NCBI RefSeq assembly: GCF_001476655.1
Contig: NZ_LDRT01000049.1
Coordinates: forward strand, 1 to 64,000
DNA from: Microbacterium testaceum
GTDB lineage: Bacteria > Actinomycetota > Actinomycetes > Actinomycetales > Microbacteriaceae
Direction: 5' to 3'
DNA: 64,000 nucleotides
The translations under genes and the position numbers were made by a program. Of the stretch, positions 7,754-17,213 are shown in pieces. The notes beneath the pieces are model-generated. The model saw only the letters and a list, made by a program, of their open reading frames with translations, ran no database searches and was not told where the DNA came from. Numbering within the stretch: position 1 is the stretch's first letter; every line of letters begins with the position of its first letter.

Positions 7754-9076
7754 CTACGACCAGAGCGCGCTCAGCGGGACCTCTCGCCCCAGCACGTTCT
7801 CGGCCGCACGGTGCCCCGACAGCATCGCGCCCGGTACCGTCGCGGGATCGTCGCCCCAGGTCGCCTCGCCCGCGAGGTGCAGGACCCCGCCGACCGGGAC
7901 GGCCAGGTCATCGTGGTCGGACCCGACCGAGCCCGGGAGCATGTAGGCGTAGGAGCCCCGCGAGAACGGATCGTCCTGCCAACGCGTCACGACCGCGCTC
8001 TCGGGCTCGGGAACGTCGTTCCCGTAGAGCCGTCGCAGCTGTGCCAGCGTCGAGGCGACGATCTCCTCATCCGCCCACTCGCGCGTCGCCACCGCGGCGG
8101 GCCCCGCCGCGAACGTCAGCAGGGCGGGCTCGTCGTGGATCCGACCGAGGTCGTACCACGAGTGCCACCACTCCCCCTCGGCACCGAGCTGACGGATGCC
8201 GTAGACCTCGGCATCCCAGAATCTCTCGGGAAAGCGCAGCACGACCTTCTCGAAGGCATTCATCCGCAGAAGGCCCAGGGCGCGGCGGTGCGTCTCGGGG
8301 AGCTCGGGCTCGATCGCGAGGTCGCCGGACTGCAGGACCCCCACCGGCACGGTGACGACGACGTTCGCGGCGGCGAACGAGCCGTGGTCGGTCTCCACCG
8401 TGACGCCGTCCGGCGACCAGCGCACCGCCGACACGACGTGCGAGAGCCGCACGTCGACCCCTTCGGCGAAATTCTGGGCGAGCTCGTCGTACCCGCGCGG
8501 GAAGACGACCTCGTCGCCGTTCACGGTGTCGTCGTCGAGGCCGTGGGCGCCGAGCCCTGTCATCGCGACGCCGTACTGCTCCTGCGCGCGGCGGTCGTTG
8601 TACTCGCGTACGCGCGCCGCGCGCGCGGCATCCCAGTCCTGCGCGGCGAGGGCCCGGTCGACGACGTCGGCGTAGGTGGCATCCGGAGCGGAGTCGGCGA
8701 TGACGTCGACGAGGGCCGCGTTCAGGGCGCGGATGTCAGCGGCGTACTGCTCGACCCCCTCGGCGGAGAGACGCGCGCCGTTCTCATCGAAGTACGCGAG
8801 CGGCCGACCGGCCGGCTGGTACCCACCGACCGTGAACTCGACCATCGGCATCCCGAACGCGCGCGCCGCCTCGGCGACCGGGCTGTCGTCGATGCCGTGG
8901 ATCCAGGACGCGCCGCGGTCGGTCACGTGCCCGCCGGAGCGATCGGTGTGCGTGCGACCGCCGATGCGGTCGCGCGCTTCGAGCACGACCACGCGGCGGC
9001 CGGCGCGGGTGAGCAATCGGGCTGCTGCAAGCCCCGAGACTCCCGCTCCCACGACGATCGTGTCGATGCTCTCCAT
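7754..9076 (-). CDS. Flavin-dependent monoamine oxidase
   Basis: A 440-residue FAD enzyme of the amine oxidase family, predicted to oxidise primary amines to aldehydes with release of ammonia and hydrogen peroxide. The Rossmann motif GAGVSGLAAA starts at residue 10. It is followed by the second dinucleotide-binding segment VVVLEARDRIGGRT. The C-terminal flavin contact LAGEATWGDDPATVPGAM and GAMLSGHRAAENVL are typical. The start ATG has a GGAGGCATCC sequence upstream. The next gene upstream on the same strand is an amino-acid/amine permease (139 nt gap), so uptake and oxidation of an amine is plausible; this is inference. Confidence 0.85.
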   Translation of the reverse strand: MESIDTIVVGAGVSGLAAARLLTRAGRRVVVLEARDRIGGRTHTDRSGGHVTDRGASWIHGIDDSPVAEAARAFGMPMVEFTVGGYQPAGRPLAYFDENGARLSAEGVEQYAADIRALNAALVDVIADSAPDATYADVVDRALAAQDWDAARAARVREYNDRRAQEQYGVAMTGLGAHGLDDDTVNGDEVVFPRGYDELAQNFAEGVDVRLSHVVSAVRWSPDGVTVETDHGSFAAANVVVTVPVGVLQSGDLAIEPELPETHRRALGLLRMNAFEKVVLRFPERFWDAEVYGIRQLGAEGEWWHSWYDLGRIHDEPALLTFAAGPAAVATREWADEEIVASTLAQLRRLYGNDVPEPESAVVTRWQDDPFSRGSYAYMLPGSVGSDHDDLAVPVGGVLHLAGEATWGDDPATVPGAMLSGHRAAENVLGREVPLSALWS

Positions 9077-9214
9077 GGATGCCTCCTGGTTGCGGCGGCC
9101 CCCACGGGTCGCGTCGCCTTTCCCGAGACCGTAGTGGGCCGCGCCGAGCCGCGACAGCCACCCCGACGTACGGTGCGGCTCATCCGGATCGACGCCGCGT
9201 ATAGGAGCCCCGAC

Positions 9215-10651
9215 TCAGGCGACCGGCGCCTCCTCGTCGAGGGGCCGCGGGGTCACGCCCTTCCGGCCGTAGCGCCACCAGAAGTACAGATAGCAGAGGC
9301 CGACGAAGGGGATGCCGAAGTACAGGGCGGGAGCCTGATCGGGGTCGAACGCGATCGCGACGATCGACGCGGTCAACAGGACGAACGCCAGGATCGGCAC
9401 CACCGGGTAGAACGGCGTCCGGTACACGAGCGTCGCGACATCTCCCCCGCCGCGGACGAACGCGCGCCGGTGGAAGTACTGAGCCGCGACGATCGACATC
9501 CAGACCGCCACGGCGGCGAAACCCGCGATCGACACGAGCACGAGGTAGACGGTCTCGGCGGCGATGACGCTCGAGATGAGCGACACGAGACCGATGGCCA
9601 GGCTCACCAGCAGGGCGATCATCGGGATGCCGCGGCGGGTGAGGCGCGTGAACGCGCGCGGCGCGTATCCCTCCTCGGCGAGCGAGAACAGCATCCGCGC
9701 GCAGGAGTACAGGCCGCTGTTGCCCACCGAGAGCAGCGCGGTGATGACGACGAAGTTCATGATGTCGGCCGCGTACGGCACACCGACGTACTCGAAGACG
9801 TCGACGAAGGGGCTCGAGCTGAGCCCCGCCTTCTCGTACGGCAGCAGCGCCGCGATCACCGTGATCGAGCAGACGAACAGCACGAGCAGGCGCAGGACGG
9901 TCGATCGCAGCGCGCGCGGAATGTTGCGGCCAGGATCCTTCGTCTCCCCCGCGGCGACGCCGACCAGCTCCGCACCGCTGAACGCGTAGAACACGGCGAG
10001 AGAGGTGATGAGCACGCCGCCCAGCCCCGCCGGTAGGAGACCCTCCGGCGTCTCGAAGTTGCTGAGCAGCACAGCCTCGTGCGGGCTGGTCGACAGCGGG
10101 GTGAACCCGAAGATCGCCATGGTCCCCAGCACGATGAGCGCGAGGATCGCGATGACCTTGATGGCCGCGAACCAGAACTCCGTCTCCCCGAACACGCGCG
10201 CCGAGATCGCGTTGAGGGTGAACAGGATGCCGGCGAACACCAGACACCACACCCACACGTCGACGTTCGGGAACCAGCGCTGCATGAGGATTCCGGATGC
10301 CGTGAACTCCGACCCGAGGGCGACGACCCAGCAGAGCCAGTACAGCCACGCCGTGACGAAGCCTGTCGCCGGCCCCATCGTGCGCGCCGCGTAGATGTGG
10401 ATGGACCCCGAGACGGGGTAGACCACGGCCAGCTCGCCGAGGCACACCATGACGAGCCAGACGACGAACGCACCGAGCAGGTATGCGAGCACCGCCCCGA
10501 GCGGGCCCGCCTGGTGGATCGTGTACCCGGAGCTGAGGAACAGACCCGACCCGATCACGCCGCCGAGGGCGATCATCACCAGGTGGCGCGCGCTCATCGC
10601 GCGGCGCAGCTGCCGTTCGGGGGCCGGGCGCGCGTCCGTCTGTCCGTCCAT
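9215..10651 (-). CDS. APC-family amino acid permease (copy A)
   Basis: A 478-residue integral membrane transporter of the amino acid-polyamine-organocation superfamily, AAT/GabP-like. Helix 1 carries the conserved [16 protein letters not shown] segment. About 12 hydrophobic helices follow, with the internal signature [20 protein letters not shown]. The closest relative in the window is the permease at 12393-13901, which is similar throughout, so these are duplicated paralogues. I placed the start at ATG 10651, since upstream codons add a region not shared with the paralogue. It lies divergent from an IclR regulator at 10821 with a 169-nt intergenic region and upstream of an amine oxidase gene on the same strand. 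The substrate is unknown. Confidence 0.85.
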   Translation of the reverse strand: MDGQTDARPAPERQLRRAMSARHLVMIALGGVIGSGLFLSSGYTIHQAGPLGAVLAYLLGAFVVWLVMVCLGELAVVYPVSGSIHIYAARTMGPATGFVTAWLYWLCWVVALGSEFTASGILMQRWFPNVDVWVWCLVFAGILFTLNAISARVFGETEFWFAAIKVIAILALIVLGTMAIFGFTPLSTSPHEAVLLSNFETPEGLLPAGLGGVLITSLAVFYAFSGAELVGVAAGETKDPGRNIPRALRSTVLRLLVLFVCSITVIAALLPYEKAGLSSSPFVDVFEYVGVPYAADIMNFVVITALLSVGNSGLYSCARMLFSLAEEGYAPRAFTRLTRRGIPMIALLVSLAIGLVSLISSVIAAETVYLVLVSIAGFAAVAVWMSIVAAQYFHRRAFVRGGGDVATLVYRTPFYPVVPILAFVLLTASIVAIAFDPDQAPALYFGIPFVGLCYLYFWWRYGRKGVTPRPLDEEAPVA

Positions 10652-10820
10652 GGGGATCCCACTCTCGTGCTCGAGTCGAAAGCCCACGGGCTCGCGTGCG
10701 CCGCGAGCCAGAGTAATGGACGCACAGGGCCATCGGCTGTTCCTCCCCTCTTCTCACGTCACCGAGGGGGACACGCGATCCGCAAGATCGTCGTCCGCGC
10801 GGGCTGACTACGCTGAGACG

Positions 10821-11645
10821 ATGACCTCCGCCGATCGAGGAGCCCCCGTCGCCGCCGGTGCGAGGGGCGACGGCGCCGCCGACGACGAGGTCACCTCGAC
10901 CGTCAGCAGGGCGTTCGACGTGATCGCGAGCCTCTCTCAGCTCACGCGCGACGGGCAGGGTGCGTCAGCGACGGACGTCGCCCGGGCCCTGGGGCGGGAA
11001 CGATCACACGTCTCGCGCACTCTCGCCGCTCTCGCGGATCAGGACGTGGTCGCCCGCGATGCCGGGCGCCGCTACCGCCTGTCGTGGGCCTGGTACACCG
11101 CCGCCGAAGACCTCGTCGACCGGCGTCTGCGCCTCGAAGGGCTCAGCGCGCTCGACGACCTCGCCGCGCTCACCGGGGAAGCCGTCTTCCTCGGTGTCCT
11201 GCGCGGCGACACGACCGTCACGATCGTCGAGAGCGTGCCGGCGGTCTCGCGCATGATCGGCACCTGGGTCGGCCGCGCCTACCCCGCGTTCTGCAGCGAC
11301 GCCGGCCAAGCGGTGCTGTGGGACGCCAGCGACGAGGAGGTTCGTGCGATCTTCGCCGCCACCGCGTTCGACAGCGAAGGTCCGCGGGCGCCGCGGTCCG
11401 TCGACGACTTCCTGGCCCGGCTGCACGCCGCCCGGGAACGCGGGTACACGATCGTCGACGAAGAAGCCGAGGTGGGCCTCTATTCGGTCGCGGCGCCGGT
11501 GTGGGACTTCCGTGGCGAGGTGGTCGCCGCGGTACAGGTCGTCGGCGAACGAGCGGCCCTCCAGCCGCGGACATCGGCACTCGCCGACGCCTGCCTCCTC
11601 GCGGCCTCGGCGCTGTCGGCGCGCCTGGGGCACGGCATCCGCTGA
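10821..11645 (+). CDS. IclR-family transcriptional regulator
   Basis: A 274-residue regulator. The N-terminal winged helix-turn-helix (SATDVARALGRERSHVSRTLAAL, seen in two pieces around residues 55-78) is followed by the IclR effector-binding domain (VTIVESVPAVSRMIGTWVGRAYPAFCSDAGQAVL, with the conserved Gly/Cys region). Upstream open frame is antisense to the permease gene and was excluded. ATG 10821 follows a weak GAGACG site. Divergent orientation to permease copy A suggests that it controls that transporter. It converges on a second IclR gene with one intervening base. Confidence 0.82.
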   Translation: MTSADRGAPVAAGARGDGAADDEVTSTVSRAFDVIASLSQLTRDGQGASATDVARALGRERSHVSRTLAALADQDVVARDAGRRYRLSWAWYTAAEDLVDRRLRLEGLSALDDLAALTGEAVFLGVLRGDTTVTIVESVPAVSRMIGTWVGRAYPAFCSDAGQAVLWDASDEEVRAIFAATAFDSEGPRAPRSVDDFLARLHAARERGYTIVDEEAEVGLYSVAAPVWDFRGEVVAAVQVVGERAALQPRTSALADACLLAASALSARLGHGIR

Positions 11646-11646
11646 C

Positions 11647-12396
11647 TCAGGCCTCGGCGAGAGCGCTCAATCGCTGCGCACTGTCGGCGAGCAGGGCCTC
11701 GATCCGGCGGTGGCGAGTGGTGTCGGTGGTCGGGCCGCTCAACGACACCGCCGCGACGATGCCCTGTCGGCCCCGCACCGGGAGGGCGAACTCGTCGATT
11801 CCCGCTACGTACTCCTCGTGGGCGACCACCAGTCCGCGCGCGCGGTCGCGCCGCTGCAGGGCATCGACGGCGGCGACCGTGCGAGCGGCACCGGGCCCCC
11901 CGACGCCGACGAACTGCGCATCGCCCAGGAGCGCATCGAGTTCGTCACGCGAGTGATCCCAGAGCAGAGCCCGCCCGGCGCCCGTGCACCAGATCGGGGT
12001 GACCGCCGCGGGGCGGAGGGTGCCTTCGCCCGCCGCATCCGCGCCCTCGACACGCAGCAGCAGCGCGCGCGGACCGTCGGGGGCGACCACCCGCGCCGTC
12101 ATGCCCAGGTGCGCGGCCATCGCCCGCAGGTGCACGCGAGCCGCGCGCAGCCACGGTTCGTGCCGCGCCCCCGCGGCGGCGAAGAAAGCCGAGCCCGCGC
12201 GCAACGCGGTCGTCTCGTCTCGTTCGACGAAATCGAGGCGACGGAGTTCCTGAGTGACGCGGGACGCGCGGCTGCGTTCGACGCCCGCGGCCTCGGCCAG
12301 GCGCGACAGCGCCCAGCCGGCCCGGCCCGACCGCTCCCGCTCGACGGCGGTGTGCAGCAGGGCGAGACCCTGCGTGAGCGAGGCGGGTGGGGTCAT
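11647..12396 (-). CDS. IclR-family transcriptional regulator, coupled to permease B
   Basis: A 249-residue IclR-type regulator. The N-terminal helix-turn-helix is [24 protein letters not shown] and the effector domain contains [21 protein letters not shown]. It is clearly diverged from the IclR protein encoded immediately opposite. Its ATG at 12396 overlaps the stop of permease copy B (ATGA), so it is translationally coupled as the second gene of that operon. This arrangement, with transporter first and regulator second, suggests feedback on the permease promoter, possibly through the inverted repeat at 13938-13959. Confidence 0.82.
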   Translation of the reverse strand: MTPPASLTQGLALLHTAVERERSGRAGWALSRLAEAAGVERSRASRVTQELRRLDFVERDETTALRAGSAFFAAAGARHEPWLRAARVHLRAMAAHLGMTARVVAPDGPRALLLRVEGADAAGEGTLRPAAVTPIWCTGAGRALLWDHSRDELDALLGDAQFVGVGGPGAARTVAAVDALQRRDRARGLVVAHEEYVAGIDEFALPVRGRQGIVAAVSLSGPTTDTTRHRRIEALLADSAQRLSALAEA

Positions 12397-13901
12397 CGGT
12401 GTCCTTCGGGTGCGGGAGCCGCCGGCGCCTCCTCGTCGACGACGGCGACGGGCGCGACCCCTCGACGACCGTACCGCCACCAGAAGAACACGTAGCACGC
12501 GACGACGAACGGGATGCCGAAGTACAGCGCCGCGACCTGGTTCGGGTCGAAGGCGATCGCGACGATCGAGACGCCGAGCAGCACGAACGCGAGGATCGGG
12601 ACGACGGGGTAGAACGGCGTGCGGTAGGCGAGCGTCTTGATGTCACCGCCCCCGCGGACGAAGGCCCGCCGGTGGAAGAACTGCGCCGCGACGATCGACA
12701 TCCACACCGCCACGACGGCGAACCCGGCGATCGAGACGAGCACGAGGTAGACGGTCTCGGCGGCGATCACGCTCGACACCAGGGAGACGAGTCCTACGGC
12801 CATGCTGACGCTGAGGGCGACGATCGGGATGCCGCGGGAGGTGAGCTTCGTGAACGCGCGGGGAGCGTGCCCTTCCTCCGCGAGGGAGAACAGCATCCGC
12901 GCACACGAGAAGAGGCCGCTGTTGCCCGCCGAGAGCAGCGCGGTGATGATGACGAAGTTCATGATGTCGCCGGCGAAGGGCACACCGACGTACTCGAAGA
13001 CGTCGACGAAGGGGCTCGACGTCAGGCCCGCCTGCTCGTAGGGCAGGATCGCGGCGATGACGGTGATGGAACCGACGAAGAGCACGAGCAGGCGCAGCAC
13101 GGTGGAACGGAGGGCCTTCGGGATGTTGCGGGCGGGGTCCTTCGTCTCACCTGCGGCCACACCGATGAGCTCCGAGCCGCTGAAGGCGTAGAAGACGGCA
13201 AGAGAGGTCATCAGGACGCCGGCGATGCCGGTGGGGAAGAGCCCGTCGGGCGTGGAGAAGTTGCTGAACAGAACGGCCCCGGGGTGCTCGGACGACAGCG
13301 GGGTGAAACCGAAGATCGCCGCACCGCCGAGCACGATGAGCGCGACGATCGCGACCACCTTGATGAGCGAGAACCAGAACTCCGTCTCGCCGAACACGCG
13401 CGCCGAGATCGCATTGAGGGTGAACAGGATGCCGGCGAACACCAGGCACCACACCCACACCTCCACACCGGGGAACCATCTCTGCATCAGGATGCCGGCG
13501 GCGGTGAACTCGGAGCCGAGGGCGACGACCCAGCACAGCCAGTACAGCCAGGCCGTCGTGAACCCGGTGGCGGGGCTGATCGCACGGGCCGCGTAGATGT
13601 GGAAGGCGCCCGAGACGGGGTAGGCCACGGCGAGTTCGCCCAGGCACGACATCACCAGGTACACGACGAACGCGCCGACGAGGTAGGCGACGATCGCACC
13701 GAGCGGGCCGGCCTGGTTGATGGTGTAGCCCGAGCTGAGGAAGAGCCCCGACCCGATCACGCCGCCCAGGGCGATCATCACCAGGTGGCGCGCGTCCATG
13801 GAGCGCTGCAGGCGTCGCAGTGGCACCTGTGTCGCGACGGTCTGCGGGAGGGCGTTCGGGAGGGACGTGGAGTCGGTGGAGCGTGGCATGGCGTCTCGCA
13901 T
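12393..13901 (-). CDS. APC-family amino acid permease (copy B)
   Basis: A 502-residue multi-spanning amino acid transporter, paralogous to the permease at 9215-10651. Shared landmarks include [17 protein letters not shown] in helix 1, [19 protein letters not shown], the [17 protein letters not shown] cytoplasmic loop and the C-terminal YFGIPFV segment. The N-terminal ~30 residues differ, and ATG 13889 is an alternative start. It is the first gene of a two-gene operon with an IclR regulator. A strong inverted repeat lies 37 nt upstream of the start. The divergent neighbour is the homoserine dehydrogenase operon, so the transported amino acid may belong to the aspartate/methionine/threonine group; this is inference. 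Confidence 0.86.
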   Translation of the reverse strand: MRDAMPRSTDSTSLPNALPQTVATQVPLRRLQRSMDARHLVMIALGGVIGSGLFLSSGYTINQAGPLGAIVAYLVGAFVVYLVMSCLGELAVAYPVSGAFHIYAARAISPATGFTTAWLYWLCWVVALGSEFTAAGILMQRWFPGVEVWVWCLVFAGILFTLNAISARVFGETEFWFSLIKVVAIVALIVLGGAAIFGFTPLSSEHPGAVLFSNFSTPDGLFPTGIAGVLMTSLAVFYAFSGSELIGVAAGETKDPARNIPKALRSTVLRLLVLFVGSITVIAAILPYEQAGLTSSPFVDVFEYVGVPFAGDIMNFVIITALLSAGNSGLFSCARMLFSLAEEGHAPRAFTKLTSRGIPIVALSVSMAVGLVSLVSSVIAAETVYLVLVSIAGFAVVAVWMSIVAAQFFHRRAFVRGGGDIKTLAYRTPFYPVVPILAFVLLGVSIVAIAFDPNQVAALYFGIPFVVACYVFFWWRYGRRGVAPVAVVDEEAPAAPAPEGHR

Positions 13902-13937
13902 TCGGGAAGAAGGGGAACGGATCGCATTTCGTGTGGC

Positions 13938-13959
13938 ATGAACACTGCACTGTGTTCAT
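13938..13959. promoter_or_regulatory. Perfect 8-bp inverted repeat, probable operator
   Basis: ATGAACAC and GTGTTCAT form perfect arms around the 6-nt spacer TGCACT. The site lies in the 255-nt region between permease copy B (minus strand) and the homoserine dehydrogenase operon (plus strand). A dimeric regulator such as the IclR protein encoded with permease B or the nearby Lrp protein could bind here; which one cannot be told from sequence. Confidence 0.55.
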
Positions 13960-14156
13960 TTCGCACATGTTTCCTCGGACAGTAGCGGCCTCGGGCGGTC
14001 CGCTCAAGGGCGGAGAACGGTCCGCAATCAATCGGGCGATCCGGCGGCCGCACCGACATAACGGCATCCCTCACCGTCGGAATGCCAGGCGCAGAGCGAC
14101 ACGGCGGCGACGGACGATGGCCGAAGACCCCGTCCTGCACCCTCTCGAGGAGACCC

Positions 14157-15212
14157 ATGAACCGTCACGATCTCGCCCTCATCGGCTTCGGCGGCGTGAA
14201 CCGCGCCCTGGCCGAGCTCATCCGCGACCGCGGTGACGACCTCGCGGCCGAGCTCGGCTTCGCGCTGCGCATCGTCGCGATCACCGACCTGCGCCTGGGC
14301 TCCCTCATGCAGGAGGACGGCATCGATCTGGACGCCGTCTTCGCTCTGGCACCCGGCGCCACCTTCGCCGGCTGGCCGGGCGGGGATGCCGAGCCCCGCA
14401 ACGTCGAGGTCATCCGGAACACGACCGCCGACATCGTCGTCGAGGCGACCTTCACTAATCCGGTCGACGGCGAGCCCGGCGTCTCGCACGTGCGTCTGGC
14501 CCTCGAGGCGGGGAAGAGCGTCACGACGACGAACAAGGGCCCCGTCGCCCTCGCGGGCCCCGAGCTGAACGCGATCGCCGCGGCGAACGGCGTGCACTTC
14601 GCCTACGAGGGTTCCGTCGTCAGCGGTACGCCCGTGCTGCGCTTCGCCTCCTCCACGCTGCAGGGACTGCGCGTCGACGCGGTGCGCGGCATCCTGAACG
14701 GCACGAGCAACTACGTGCTCGGCCAGATGGAGACGGGTATGGACCTCGCCACCGCGGTCGCCGAGGCGCAGACCCTCGGCTACGCGGAGGCCGACCCGAC
14801 CGCCGACATCGAGGGTTCCGACGTGCGCCTCAAGGTCGTCATCCTCGCCAACGAGGTCCTCGGCGCCGACATCACGCCCGCCGACGTGACCTGCACCGGC
14901 ATCACGGGCATCACCCCCGCCGACATCGTGGATGCCGCCGCCCGAGGCTCGCGGTACAAGCTCATCGGCGCAGCCGAACGCCTCCCCGACGGCACGGTGC
15001 GCGCGAGCGTCGAGCCCGTCGCGCTGCCGCTGACCCACCCGCTCGCCGGAATCAGCGGCCCGACCAACGCGGTGTCGTTCGACACCGACCTGCTGGGCAC
15101 GGTGACCGTGAGCGGCCCCGGAGCCGGACGCGTCGAGACGGCCTACGCGCTGCTCTCGGACATCATCGAGATCGACGCCCGCGTGGCGCAGACCGCGGTG
15201 GCACGGCGATGA
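14157..15212 (+). CDS. Homoserine dehydrogenase-family oxidoreductase
   Basis: A 351-residue NAD(P)-dependent enzyme of the homoserine dehydrogenase family, which interconverts homoserine and aspartate semialdehyde. The N-terminal nucleotide-binding loop is GFGGVNRAL (residues 10-18). VSGTPVLRF and the family signature [11 protein letters not shown] follow, and the substrate-domain lysine region is [16 protein letters not shown]. It lacks the C-terminal ACT domain of biosynthetic actinobacterial enzymes (about 430 residues), which removes threonine feedback and fits a catabolic role. GAGGAG precedes ATG 14157. Its stop overlaps the start of an aldehyde dehydrogenase gene by 4 nt, so both are coupled. 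Confidence 0.8.
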   Translation: MNRHDLALIGFGGVNRALAELIRDRGDDLAAELGFALRIVAITDLRLGSLMQEDGIDLDAVFALAPGATFAGWPGGDAEPRNVEVIRNTTADIVVEATFTNPVDGEPGVSHVRLALEAGKSVTTTNKGPVALAGPELNAIAAANGVHFAYEGSVVSGTPVLRFASSTLQGLRVDAVRGILNGTSNYVLGQMETGMDLATAVAEAQTLGYAEADPTADIEGSDVRLKVVILANEVLGADITPADVTCTGITGITPADIVDAAARGSRYKLIGAAERLPDGTVRASVEPVALPLTHPLAGISGPTNAVSFDTDLLGTVTVSGPGAGRVETAYALLSDIIEIDARVAQTAVARR

Positions 15213-16600
15213 CCCTGACGATGCCCACCGACGCCCTCGAGGTGCGCAACCCCTTCGACGGCTCCGTGATCGGCAGCGTGCCGACCATCGGCGTCGACGA
15301 CGTGCCCGCCGTGTTCGATCGCGCCCGCGTCGGCGCCGAACTGTCGCGCGATCTCTCGCGCTTCGCCCGGCACGCGGTCCTGCACCGGGCTGCGCAGTTG
15401 CTCGAAAGCCGCGCCGACGAGGCGGCGCAGCTCATCGTGCGCGAGGCCGGTAAGACGATCCGGCAGGCCCGCAAGGAGGTGCGCCGCGCCGTGACGACGC
15501 TCTCGCTCTCGGCCGAGACGGCGCGCGCGGCGACGGGCGAGGTCATCCCGTTCGACGCCTTCGAGGGGTCCGAGAACCGCCGGGGGTGGTTCACCCGTGA
15601 GCCGCTCGGCATCGTCGTGGCGATCACGCCCTACAACGACGCGCTGAACCTCGTCGCGCACAAGCTCGGACCCGCCCTGGCCGGCGGCAACGCCGTGATC
15701 CTCAAGCCGTCGCCGCACACCCCGCTCACGGCGGAGTTCCTCGTCGGCATCCTGATCGACGCGGGCCTGCCCGACGAGATCGTGACGGTCGTGCACGGCG
15801 ATCGTGACGTGGCCGCGGCCCTCGTCTCGGCACGCGAGGCGCGCCTGGTGTCGTTCACCGGCGGCTTCGCCACGGGCGAGGCGATCGCGCGCGGCGCGGG
15901 ACTCAAGCGACTCGCGATGGAGCTCGGGGGCAATGCGCCCGTGCTCGTGTTCGACGACGCCGACCTCGCGCACGCCGTCGAGGCGTGCGTGTCGGGGGCG
16001 TTCTGGGCCGCGGGGCAGAACTGCGTCGGCGCGCAGCGCATCCTCGTGCAGCGCGGGATCCACGACGCCTTCCGCGAGCGTTTCGTCGCGGCGACCGCGG
16101 CGCTGCGCGCGGGTGACCCGACGGAGGAGTCGACCGACGTCGGTCCGATGATCACGACGGATGCCGCCGAACGCGCCGAGCGGATCGTCGACGACGCCGT
16201 GCGGGCCGGGGCGCGCGTGCTCGCCGGTCACCGCCGCGACGGCTCGGTCTACGCCCCGACGGTCGTCGAGGGCGTAGCTCTCTCGTGCGAGCTGTGGGCC
16301 GACGAAGCCTTCGCCCCCGTGGTCGTCCTCGCGCCGTTCGACACCGAGGACGAGGCGATCGCGCAGGCGAACGACATCGACTACGCCCTGCACGCGGGGT
16401 TGTTCACCCGCGACCTCGGCCGCGCCCTGCGCGTGGCGGAGCGCCTGGAAGCCGGGGGCGTCATGATCAACGACTCCTCCGACTACCGCGTCGACAGCAT
16501 GCCGTTCGGCGGGGCCAAGTACGGGAGCATGGGCCGCGAAGGAGTGCGCTTCGCCTACGAGGAGATGACCCAGCCCAAGGTCGTGTGCATCAACGCATGA
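15209..16600 (+). CDS. NAD(P)-dependent aldehyde dehydrogenase
   Basis: A 463-residue aldehyde dehydrogenase. Glu238 in MELGGNAPV and the nucleophile Cys272 in GQNCVGAQR are the catalytic pair. The NAD-binding segment [19 protein letters not shown] and the C-terminal motif [20 protein letters not shown] are also present. It is slightly shorter than typical class members (about 480-500 residues) but complete. The ATG overlaps the homoserine dehydrogenase stop (ATGA). A natural inference is oxidation of the semialdehyde made by its partner, for example aspartate semialdehyde to aspartate, for growth on homoserine or threonine. The substrate is not proven. Confidence 0.83.
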   Translation: MTLTMPTDALEVRNPFDGSVIGSVPTIGVDDVPAVFDRARVGAELSRDLSRFARHAVLHRAAQLLESRADEAAQLIVREAGKTIRQARKEVRRAVTTLSLSAETARAATGEVIPFDAFEGSENRRGWFTREPLGIVVAITPYNDALNLVAHKLGPALAGGNAVILKPSPHTPLTAEFLVGILIDAGLPDEIVTVVHGDRDVAAALVSAREARLVSFTGGFATGEAIARGAGLKRLAMELGGNAPVLVFDDADLAHAVEACVSGAFWAAGQNCVGAQRILVQRGIHDAFRERFVAATAALRAGDPTEESTDVGPMITTDAAERAERIVDDAVRAGARVLAGHRRDGSVYAPTVVEGVALSCELWADEAFAPVVVLAPFDTEDEAIAQANDIDYALHAGLFTRDLGRALRVAERLEAGGVMINDSSDYRVDSMPFGGAKYGSMGREGVRFAYEEMTQPKVVCINA

Positions 16601-16661
16601 CCCTCGGATGCCACGCCCTCCGGCCACGAGCACGGGGGCGTGGCATCCTTCCGCGTGGTCG

Positions 16662-17111
16662 TCAGGGGCGGTCGATGACGCGCGTGAGCGAGATCGACGT
16701 CACGGTGTCGGACACACCGGGCAGCGCCGCGATGCGTTCCCAGATCTGACCGATCCGCTCCATCGAGTCGGCGCGGAGGGTGACGAGCAGATCGAACTGC
16801 CCCGAGAGGATGTCGCACTGGATCACCTCCGGGATCCGGGTGAGTTCCGTGATGACCCCCGCCCCGCGCATCCGGTCCGCGCGGTACACGAGCACGATCG
16901 CGGTGACCCGGCCGTCGTCGATGCGCGCGGGTGCGAGCGTGTACCCGGGGATGAGGCCGTCGCGTTCCAAGCGCTCGATTCGTTGCTTCACGGCGTTGCG
17001 CGACAGGTGCACGCGGGCGGCCAGGGTCACCAACGAGATGCGGGCGTCCGCGCGGAGCTCCGACAGGATGCGCTCGTCGATCGCGTCGATGCGGGGCCTG
17101 ACCATGCTCAC
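16662..17111 (-). CDS. Lrp/AsnC-family transcriptional regulator
   Basis: A 149-residue feast/famine regulator. The N-terminal helix-turn-helix reads RIDAIDERILSELRADARIS followed by LAARVHLSRNAVKQRIERLE. The C-terminal RAM domain (effector-binding and oligomerising) contains VLVYRADRMRGAGVI and QFDLLVTLRADS. Length is normal. It is divergent from the methionine gamma-lyase-like gene with a 102-nt intergenic region containing an inverted repeat over a promoter. That is the usual layout for an Lrp protein sensing an amino acid and switching on its degradation. Confidence 0.87.
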   Translation of the reverse strand: MSMVRPRIDAIDERILSELRADARISLVTLAARVHLSRNAVKQRIERLERDGLIPGYTLAPARIDDGRVTAIVLVYRADRMRGAGVITELTRIPEVIQCDILSGQFDLLVTLRADSMERIGQIWERIAALPGVSDTVTSISLTRVIDRP

Positions 17112-17123
17112 TCCTATATGTGC

Positions 17124-17163
17124 ACAATACGCATTGTCATGTGTTTATCTTGCACGCTAGGGT
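17124..17163 (+). promoter_or_regulatory. Promoter with overlapping Lrp-type operator
   Basis: TTGTCA (17134-17139) and TAGGGT (17158-17163) form a sigma-A-like -35/-10 pair with 18-nt spacing for the PLP-enzyme gene. The inverted repeat ACAAT-ACGC-ATTGT (17124-17137) overlaps the -35 and also covers the start region of the divergent Lrp gene. This suggests direct control of both by the Lrp protein. Confidence 0.55.
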
Positions 17164-17213
17164 AGCTCACGCCGAACGACGCGTCACCCGCGGTCGGGCA
17201 GGAAGGAACCGTC

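Noticed and set aside
7166-10036. A 956-residue plus-strand open frame across the sulfurtransferase, amine oxidase and permease genes
   Set aside because: Its sequence is Arg/Gly/His-rich shadow of the real genes in other frames, with no family match.
12387-13985. A 532-residue plus-strand open frame antisense to permease copy B
   Set aside because: Low-complexity Asp/Arg/His translation typical of the complement of a membrane-protein gene; the permease explains the region.
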